Translations under genes and position numbers: made by a program
Shown: piece after piece, positions 8,640 to 14,718 of the stretch
How the letters are laid out: every line of letters begins with the position of its first letter
How positions within the stretch are numbered: the first letter of the stretch is position 1
Notes under the pieces: model-generated
The model's database searches: none
Seen by the model: only the letters and a program-made list of their open reading frames with translations
What the model was told of the DNA's origin: nothing
NCBI GenBank assembly: GCA_037447655.1
Contig: JBBHKE010001594.1
Location: 1-14,718 of the forward strand
DNA length: 14,718 nt
Direction of reading: 5' to 3'
DNA from: Zygnema cylindricum
Lineage: Eukaryota; Streptophyta; Zygnematophyceae; Zygnematales; Zygnemataceae

Positions 8640-9600
8640 ATAAAGTACATTATTTATATTGTTGTTGTTTGTTTTTTGTTATTGTTATTGTTGTTGTAAT
8701 AGTTATTATAGTTGTTATTGTTAATGTTATCAATAAGTTATGTTACAATGTTAACTGTGACATTATATATATTATAACAATTATATCTAAACAGTCATTA
8801 TACCATTTATATCTAAACAGTTATATCTAACTGCTATTCTACACATTTTATAGCAGGTTTAATCTAACTGTTATATTATAAGAGTTTTAACCAGTTATAC
8901 ATTATATATAGTCTAACTATCATAATGTGTTAATTTTTATAGTGAGAACTAACTATTTTATCATATATATTTTAACATTTATATCTAACTGTCATAATGT
9001 GTTAATTATTAGTGTTAACTAACTATTACATTATATTTTTTAAAACAATTTACATTATATTTATCTTAACAGCTAAAATAAACAGTTATATTATACATAT
9101 TATAACAGTTGTATCTAACCGTTATATTATGTTAATTGTTATAAGTATAATAAACTTTTACATTATAGTAATTATAACAGTTGAAACTAACAGTTATGCT
9201 ATATATTTTATGACAATTATATCTAACCATTACATTATGTTTATTACAATTGTACCTAACCATTACATTATGTTTATTACAATTGTACCTAACCATTACA
9301 TTATGTTTATTATAATTGTTATTAGTATACAGTACAACTATACCAGTAGGTTGTAACAGTAGTTTCATATATTATACTTTAACTATTATTATATACATTG
9401 TTTATAATATATCTCCTACTTCAAATATAACAAATAGATAATAACGTTCATTATTGTATATATTACAAATATTATTTATGTTAAATATGTATTATAACGT
9501 TTTATACTATATCAGTTACATGTGATAGAAATTTTATTCAATATGTTTTATACATTGTAATTGTCCTTATATATACGACATTATGTATTTTTTGTTATTC
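8640..9600. repeat. AT-rich satellite-like block
   Basis: Roughly 960 bases, starting with TTG/TTA runs and then dominated by loose copies of words such as TTATATCTAACTGTTATA and ACATTATGTTAATT, about 40-60 bases apart. Frames across it give Tyr/Ile/Asn repeats and are not genes. Confidence 0.75.
9224..9318. repeat. 33-base tandem triplication
   Basis: TAACCATTACATTATGTTTA followed by TTACAATTGTACC starts at 9224, 9257 and 9290. The first two copies are identical and the third is cut short by TATAATTG. It is a recent expansion inside the older AT-rich block. Confidence 0.95.
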
Positions 9601-9656
9601 AGGTGTAAGTGTTTTTTTTTTCGGCTTTTGGGAGTTCTATTTTAAGTAAGCTCATT

Positions 9657-9875
9657 ATGACACGAAAACCTCTTTTTCGATTACATGTTACATGGTTAGG
9701 GAATTGTTTGTTTCGTGCTCTTTCTTTATTATTGTTTGGTTGTGAGTCTAAATATTCTTATGTAAAAAAGGTAATTATTAGTTATTTATTTTTTCTAGAG
9801 CATTGTCTACTATTACTGAAACAAAGATGGGCTGATGATGATGACGATGATGATCATGATGTAATGATGATGTAA
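9657..9875 (+). CDS. OTU-type cysteine protease-like ORF, fragment
   Basis: From ATG at 9657 (frame open from 9609) the ORF encodes 72 residues. GNCLFRALS at residues 15-23 matches the catalytic cysteine motif of OTU (ovarian tumour) deubiquitinase-like proteases, Cys at 17. LFGCESKYSYVKKVIISYL after it matches the family pattern of a G-x-E, an aromatic or His, then R/K and a hydrophobic helix. OTU enzymes remove ubiquitin, and OTU domains also occur in some eukaryotic transposons. Odd points: the residue before GNC is Leu (WLGNC) where DGNC is usual, the C-terminal half with the catalytic His is missing, and the frame runs into the GAT array as an Asp tract with a stop at 9875. It is a degraded copy or one exon. 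A poly-T and GGGAG at 9612-9634 could be an acceptor. Confidence 0.5.
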   Translation: MTRKPLFRLHVTWLGNCLFRALSLLLFGCESKYSYVKKVIISYLFFLEHCLLLLKQRWADDDDDDDHDVMMM

Positions 9876-10144
9876 TGATGATGATGATGATGATGATGTT
9901 GACGATGATGACGTTAATGATGATGATGATGATAATGTAATGACGGTGATGATGATGTGATAATGATGATGATGATGTTGACGATGATGATTATGATGAT
10001 GAGGACGATGATGATGATGATGATGATGTAATGATAATGATGATGATGATGATGCTGATATTGATATTGATGATGATCATGATCATGATCATGATGATGA
10101 TGATCATGATGATGATAATGATGATGATGAAGATGATGAAGGTG

Positions 10145-10176
<32 letters not shown>

Positions 10177-10452
10177 GACGATGATGATGTTGACGAAGAT
10201 GATGATGACGATGATGATGACGATGATGATGAAGATGAAGATGAAGATGATGATGTAATGATCATGATGATAATGTTGTAATGATGGTGATGATGATGAT
10301 GATGATGACGATGATGATGATAATGTAATGATGTTGACGATGATGATGTTGACGACGATGATGATGATGATGTAATGATGATGATGATGATGTAATGATG
10401 ATGTAATGATGATGATGATGATGTTGACGATGATGATTATGATGATGACGAC

Positions 10453-10486
<34 letters not shown>

Positions 10487-10618
10487 TAATGATAATGATG
10501 ATGATGTAATGATAATGATGATGATGTTGATATTGACGATGATGATGATGACGATGATGACGATGATGATGAAGATAAAGATGATGATGAAGATAAAGAT
10601 GATGATGATGATGATGTT
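9835..10618. repeat. (GAT)n imperfect array, about 0.78 kb
   Basis: GATGAT blocks interrupted at irregular intervals by GAC, GTT, GTAATG, AAG and TCATGATCATG. Longer stretches recur, for example the segment with GATGTTGACGATGATGATTATGATGATGA near 9975 and again near 10420, so the array grew partly by segmental duplication. The frequent GTAATGATG blocks place TAA or TGA in some frames. The long minus-strand frame of Ser/Ile/Asn/Met runs is an artefact. Confidence 0.97.
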
Positions 10619-10631
10619 GTAATCAATGTAT

Positions 10632-10800
10632 CACCAAAACAAAGTATTCAAAGTGTTCAAAGTATTTGTGTTGTATTTAAAAAAAAAAAGAAAAAACTAA
10701 TATCTGTAATGTTTGTGTAAAAAAAAAACAAAATAATCAAGTTTCACCGAAACAAAGTAGTCAAATTTTTGTGTTGTATTTAAAAAGAAATGTATATACC
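10632..10800. repeat. Direct repeat of about 113 bases, diverged
   Basis: ACCAAAACAAAGTATTCAAAG (10632) and ACCGAAACAAAGTAGTCAAAT (about 10746) each precede TTTGTGTTGTATTTAAAAA and later an AATGTTTGTAATG-like word. They lead into the 150-base units and probably are shorter relatives of them. Confidence 0.65.
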
Positions 10801-10802
10801 AA

Positions 10803-11336
10803 TGTTTGTAATGTTCGTAAGCCTTTGAGCTGATAATGATGTTCAACAACTTTCTTGGTCTTTAGACTAAGTTGGTTGATCGAAAAAACAAAGAAAAAAA
10901 AATATTCAAAGTAACAATGTAATCTACCAAACAAGTATTATGAATGAAAACAAGTGTTTGTAATGATAATCAGCCTCCCAGCTGATAGTGATGTTTATGC
11001 AACCTTCTAAGTCTTAGGACTAAGTTGGTTGATCAAAAAAAAAAAAAAAAGTACTCAAAGTAATCAATCTACTATAATAAACAATGAAAATTAATAAATA
11101 ATAAGTGATTGTAATGCTAGTCAGCCTTAGAGCTGATAATTATGTTTATGCAACCATGTGGATCTTCGACTAAGGTGCTTGATCGAAAACAAATAAAAAT
11201 ACTTAAAGTAATCAACATATTCTAATTATACAAAAATACAAAAGAAAATACGTGTTTGCAGTGTTAGTCAAGCCATCGAGCTGATAATGATGTTGTTCCA
11301 ACCATCTGGGTATTTGGACTAAGTTGGTTGAATCCT
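10803..11336. repeat. Four tandem units of about 150 bases
   Basis: Unit starts (TGTTTGTAATG..., GAGCTGATAATGATGTT) lie at 10803, 10954, 11104 and 11253. Each has an AGCC..GAGCTGATA core, AACC.., then ACTAAGTTGGTTGATC, an A-rich run and ATTCAAAGTAATCAA. The fourth ends at ACTAAGTTGGTTGAATCC. The core can fold into an imperfect 13-base stem (AACCTTCTAAGTC with GACTAAGTTGGTT in unit 2). Units differ by about 15-25 percent, so the array is old. No RNA family is matched. Confidence 0.85.
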
Positions 11337-12385
11337 AGTAAAGTTTGATTTTATATTTTTATTTTTTTCTATGTTATGTTTACATTTGTTTCTTGCGTTT
11401 TTGTTATGTGAACAAGGTTGTATTGTGGTTATTTATTTTGTTTGTCTTCTTTTTTGTTTTCTTTTTTTGTGATATTATGTATTGATAAAAAAAAAATGAA
11501 AAATAGACATGCAACACCTTAATATAAAATAAAAAAAACCATTAGTATTATGTTTAAACGAATAATGGTTGAATAATGCCAAGGGTTTAATTTGTATTCT
11601 AGATTTAACATAAAAATAGTGAATACTACATGATATATTCAGTCCATTCATTCATATCGTTCATTAGATTGAGATCGAACGCTCAAATCAATGTGAAACT
11701 TTTACGCTTAGTCAAACCCCATACATGAACGAAACGCGAATTAAACCATCCACTTGGCATCGTCATGGTCTTTACCATGTACAATACGATAGTACAGTGC
11801 GTACCATGTATGAACATCGTGCATGACGCCAACACTGAAATCACGGTACATCGCGAATCGTAATATAGTAAAGAAAAAAATAGAGCCAAAAAACAAAACA
11901 AAACAATTAGAGTTATAAACGCTAAGTATTATGATAGAACCTTTTCACAGCGAAATTTATTATACTTTATTTAAGTACTCTATATTAGCTTATGTCGGCA
12001 GTAATTATTCGTGCTGTAATTATGAACACTATATTATTTTGAAATACGAAAATCGTCGGCCCGTATATTTTGACGTCATTATGACGTTAGTACTATTTGT
12101 CTCATAGATATATACTATTTGTCTCAACTCAAACTGTTGCCGTTTAACTATAAAATCTTCACATGTAAATTCATGTAAATGTTTACACATGCGAGAATGT
12201 TGTCGATCGACGGAGCTATGCGAACGGGTTTTTTTCAATGGGATTTATTTTTTTTGTTTAGTGCAATTTCACATGCGAGCGCGATTCTATTAAATTATTA
12301 TTTGTACCTTTTTATTTATAAAAGTACAATTTTGCACAGTCAGTTGTCCGTACTCCACACTATTTAAAACGAACATATATTAGGA
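11337..12385. other. AT-rich stretch without a gene
   Basis: Poly-T and poly-A rich, no supported ORF. Small signals: TACTATTTGTCTCA is repeated at 12091 and 12113 (22-base period), TGACGTCA is at 12071-12078, and an ACGCCAACACTGAAA word at 11826-11840 recurs at 12643-12657 in the right-hand repeat block. Confidence 0.6.
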
Positions 12386-12521
12386 TTTTTTACGCTAATT
12401 AAACTTTACCTTAAATAGTATAATGAAAACATTCGAATCATTTACTCTATTTAACGTGATAGAGTCGAAATTAAGGGCGACCGAATTAGCGTTATTTACT
12501 CTAATTACGATTCGCTGTGTA
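12386..12521. mobile_element. Diverged fragment related to the 13153-13351 MITE
   Basis: Its right end reads ATTAGCGTTATTTACTCTAATT and TACGATTCGCTGTGTA, which tracks the MITE's GAATTAGTG.. and TACGATCGACGGTGTA end, including the terminal TA. AAATTAAGGGCGACCGAATTAG (12469-12490) parallels AAATTTAGGGGCGCTGAATTAG (13299-13320). The left terminus could not be found, so it is truncated or too diverged. Confidence 0.55.
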
Positions 12522-12762
12522 GTGTACAAAAATTGAGAACACGACAACGTGGCGTGATGTGACGAGATCGCACGCGTCAAAATTAAAAGTACGATACTGA
12601 ATGTTACTGCATCGGTATTGATAACACGACATATCATACGTCACGCCAACACTGAAACAACAAGTAGCGTCGGATATCGACAACGGCGTGATGACGAGAT
12701 GCGTGCGGTAAATTTAGAAATTACAATGCTGGCTTAACCGGTATTGAAAACACGACATATTA
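12512..12762. repeat. Two tandem diverged units of about 100-150 bases
   Basis: Each unit runs (GT)AC..ATTGAGAAC or ATATCGACAAC, GGCGTGATG, ACGAGAT, a GC-rich word, AAATT..., TACGATACTG or TACAATGCTGG, then GGTATTGATAACACGACATAT. They start near 12520 and 12672. The inner part of the right arm (about 12768-12880) is a third unit. A single copy sits at 6171-6274. Confidence 0.7.
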
Positions 12763-13077
12763 GCGTGTACGGATATTGAGAAAACGACAACTCTGCGTGA
12801 TGTACGAAATCGCACGCGCAAAATTTTAACGTACGATACTGTACATTACTCAACTGGTATTGATAACACGAAATTTTGGACTGACGTCGATTTTGTCTGG
12901 ACTTTTATCATACCACTACAACCACGTGAAATACAACAGATAGGATTGTACCACGTGTCTCTTTTCATTACATCAAAATTGGAACATGACAAAGCCAATC
13001 AAAACTCAAATCACTCAATGGCTCAAGATCTTACACAAAAATATCGACGATCAATTATTGTTGTTACCAGAGACGAA
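12763..13077 (-). repeat. Right arm of the long inverted repeat pair
   Basis: Reverse-complement partner of 5662-5977. The outer edge CCAGAGACG (13068-13076) marks where similarity ends, next to unrelated sequence. The inner edge merges with the tandem units. It carries the same CCACGTGTCTC and AATTGGAACATGACA words as the left arm. Confidence 0.85.
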
Positions 13078-13088
13078 TGCGACTAGAA

Positions 13089-13119
13089 TGCTTTTCCCTT
13101 TTAGAAAAAGGGCAAAGCA
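13089..13119. other. 31-base hairpin with 14-base stem
   Basis: TGCTTTTCCCTTTT (13089-13102) and AAAAGGGCAAAGCA (13106-13119) pair with one mismatch around a 3-base loop. It lies between the right arm and the MITE. It could be a tiny palindromic element; no terminator role is implied in a eukaryote. Confidence 0.7.
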
Positions 13120-13152
13120 AAAACATTACGATACATACCGTACAATACGATA

Positions 13153-13351
13153 CACCGTCGATCGTATTTAGCGTGTAGAAATTATTAGAGTAAAGAAAAA
13201 ATTAGCGTCATTAATTCTAATTCAGTGATAGGAGACGTGGCAAATTATGGTCCACTTCATTAAATAGCGTCATTTATTCTATTTAAGGTTCAAGGGTCAA
13301 AATTTAGGGGCGCTGAATTAGTGTTCAACACGCTAAATACGATCGACGGTG
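13153..13351. mobile_element. MITE with perfect 24-base terminal inverted repeats
   Basis: CACCGTCGATCGTATTTAGC then GTGT at 13153-13176 is the exact reverse complement of 13328-13351. TA flanks both ends (13151-13152 and 13352-13353), as expected for a TA target duplication made by Tc1/mariner-type transposases. The 199-base length and lack of coding capacity mark a non-autonomous miniature element. Identical termini suggest a young insertion or selection on the ends. An autonomous partner is not in the window. Confidence 0.85.
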
Positions 13352-13353
13352 TA

Positions 13354-14089
13354 GTACGCTCGTATAAATCTTACATTCAGATTGTGCGCAAAAATCTGAA
13401 CGATTTTCAATATTTGATCATAACTTACATAAGCCTACGTGGTACCACAAAAAACAAAGCAGGTATTCGAGCGGCTGAATTTCTGGCACCGACATGTCGT
13501 CCAAAATTGCCACGTGCTTTATTCTCCGTTCAATTACTGGCTGATGAAGGACCGACGTTTTAGTTTCTGCCTGCAGTTATGACGCCAAAAAGAGCGTGAA
13601 AAATGAGGCCACGTAATCAACAACACTGTACTTAGGGTAACCTTCAATTAGCGAAAAAGTGGGGTTTTTTACTGAGGCCGTATCGTTTCGTACAGGTCCG
13701 TACCATATTTTTTCAAGGAAAACATCATTACGGGAAAAATGTCCAAGGTTGTAGGCGTAAACTCGGACCGTCGGATGCTTTTATACTTTTTATCCGAGAC
13801 GCCACGTCACTAACCTTACAGTCTTTGACGAACGTGCACAGGGAGGACACTTCTCCAAAGACTGAACGTGTAAAAATGGGCCGCGTGGAAAAGGAAAAAA
13901 AAGTCCGCGATGAGCGCGCGCGTATGTGCGTACACGTCGCATGGGCCAAGTGCCTTCTGCCAGGGTGGCTGCGAATCCGCCCAAATTATCCCGTCACGCT
14001 CCCACCACGAAAGTTTGCAGCCGCCTTTTTGTCGTTCCGTTTTGAAACTTTGGGTAGTACATTATAATGCCCTCTGTACGAGTCATTAA
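13354..14089. other. GC-richer stretch with unassigned open frames
   Basis: Frames of 60-80 codons are open on both strands (13321-13563 plus, 13790-14067 both strands). The first overlaps the MITE terminus, and the others lack an ATG start or overlap each other. None shows a domain I recognise. Higher GC alone explains fewer stops. No gene is called. Confidence 0.5.
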
Positions 14090-14152
14090 TTACCTCCGCT
14101 GGTACCGATATTAATTCCGCTGGTACATATGTTACCTCTGCTCGTACAGATA
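14090..14152. repeat. 21-base triple tandem repeat
   Basis: TTACCTCCGCTGGTACCGATA, TTAATTCCGCTGGTACATATG and TTACCTCTGCTCGTACAGATA in succession, with a weaker relative just before (CCTCTGTACGAGTCATTAA). Because 21 is a multiple of three, the minus-strand frame shows 7-residue repeats such as VPAELIS and VPAEVIN. Confidence 0.9.
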
Positions 14153-14213
14153 TTGTGTTCTGACATTGCACTCGAAGATTCTTTCAAGATTTTAAGCATC
14201 GAATATGAACTTA

Positions 14214-14265
14214 CGTGTTACCAACCGGAGTAAGCCACGCAAATAAAAAGTGGATTACTAACACG
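14214..14265. other. Compound hairpin
   Basis: CGTGTTA (14214-14220) pairs with TAACACG (14259-14265). Inside, AGTAAGCCAC (14229-14238) pairs with GTGGATTACT (14250-14259) with one mismatch. The arms meet at 14259 and an 8-base bulge separates them on the left. Confidence 0.5.
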
Positions 14266-14266
14266 A

Positions 14267-14338
14267 CCTAGTGGAAGGCACACCCTTCAGTAAAATTTTC
14301 CGTACAATTACTGAAGCGCCTAATGGAAGGCCACCCTT
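14267..14338. repeat. Diverged 20-base direct repeat, 52 bases apart
   Basis: CCTAGTGGAAGGCACACCCT (14267) and CCTAATGGAAGGCCACCCTT (14319) differ by one substitution and one base of length. They bracket TCAGTAAAATTTTCCGTACA. The second copy holds the ATG of the small ORF that follows. Confidence 0.7.
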
Positions 14339-14484
14339 ATATGGAACTAATGCAACAACTAAAAGCTAAAATGGTTGAAGCAAAACATTGGCGTACTGCA
14401 ACAAATAAAAAAGCAAGTGAGGCAGTCTCTGCGTCTACAGTCGTCTGCGTGTCGGTGTACGACAAATTAACAACATTGACATAA
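14323..14484 (+). CDS. Hypothetical 53-residue ORF
   Basis: I do not recognise this. It opens MEGHPYMELMQQLKAKMVEA, followed by KHWRTATNKKASEAVSAS and a Val-rich end, stop TAA at 14482-14484. The frame is open upstream to a TAG at 14270. The charged, helix-like composition is more protein-like than the flanks, but length alone is not significant. 14485-14718 downstream shows no supported feature on either strand. Confidence 0.25.
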   Translation: MEGHPYMELMQQLKAKMVEAKHWRTATNKKASEAVSASTVVCVSVYDKLTTLT

Positions 14485-14718
14485 ATCGGCGCCATTGTCT
14501 TGAGAAGGTTTTCCCCTATTTATATTGGTCACAATGGTTGCATCCACAAATATAACTTGCTGACCCAAAAGTAATAATTTGACTTCTCAAAAGTCAAGGA
14601 TGCATCTACCATCTGGTTTGTGGTACTACTGCCTATCACTATCAAGAATTACAGTTAGTCCACAGTATTTTGCAAATGCAATTCATTATCAAAAGCAAAC
14701 ATCCATTCAGTCTATGGT

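Noticed and set aside
9012-9368. Plus and minus frames repeating NHYIMFI or NKHNVMVRY
   Set aside because: The repeats follow from the 33-base tandem unit, which is divisible by three, and both strands are open for the same reason.
9768-9800. A 31-base intron GTAATT..TTTCTAG within the OTU-like ORF
   Set aside because: Far shorter than the introns of the transporter gene, and the unspliced reading VIISYLFFL continues the OTU helix pattern better.
9991-10626. 211-codon minus-strand frame of Ser, Ile and Asn runs
   Set aside because: It is the translation of the GAT array. Any trinucleotide array without stops gives such a frame, and no other protein-like sequence flanks it.
10803-11336. Tandem C/D-box snoRNA genes
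   Set aside because: TGATGA-like and CTGA words are present, but CTGA lies before rather than after the C-like box and there is no terminal stem with both boxes in order.
14485-14718. Possible transposase end on the minus strand (GQQVIFVDATIV)
   Set aside because: Only about 39 codons between stops, and the resemblance to a DDE strand with FVD is too short to distinguish from chance.

Overview
This is eukaryotic nuclear DNA: AT-rich, gene-poor, full of low-complexity arrays, with one clearly spliced gene using GT..AG introns of about 180 to 2,500 bases. Nothing prokaryotic is visible (no operons, no dense long ORFs). The look (multi-exon transporter, long repeat-filled introns, tandem and inverted repeats) suggests a protist or alga, but I cannot place the lineage from this window.

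Left third, 1-4924, minus strand: the 5' part of an amino acid/auxin permease (AAAP) family transporter. Six coding exons can be joined with reading phase conserved at every junction, from an ATG at 4924 to a donor at position 19; the 3' end lies beyond the left edge. Its introns carry a degenerate ACAT-rich array (985-2540), a GGGA tract (2815-2980) and a GAGAGG tract (663-749). A 12-codon upstream ORF precedes the start codon.

Middle, about 5000-13400: no complete gene. Two inverted copies of a roughly 315-base repeat (5662-5977 and 12763-13077) face each other across about 6.8 kb. Between them lie hairpins, a 93-base duplication, a (TA)n tract, AT-rich satellite-like DNA, a short OTU-type cysteine protease-like ORF (9657-9875) running into a 0.8 kb GAT array, and four 150-base tandem units. 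This could be one large element with terminal inverted repeats, or two unrelated insertions of the same dispersed repeat. No transposase was recognised.

Right end, 13089-14718: a 199-base MITE with perfect 24-base terminal inverted repeats and flanking TA, further hairpins, a 21-base triple repeat and a 53-codon ORF of unknown status. No rRNA, tRNA, CRISPR array or bacterial insertion sequence was seen.

The best supported biology is the AAAP transporter gene. The most intriguing unexplained structure is the inverted-repeat-bounded interval holding the OTU-like ORF.
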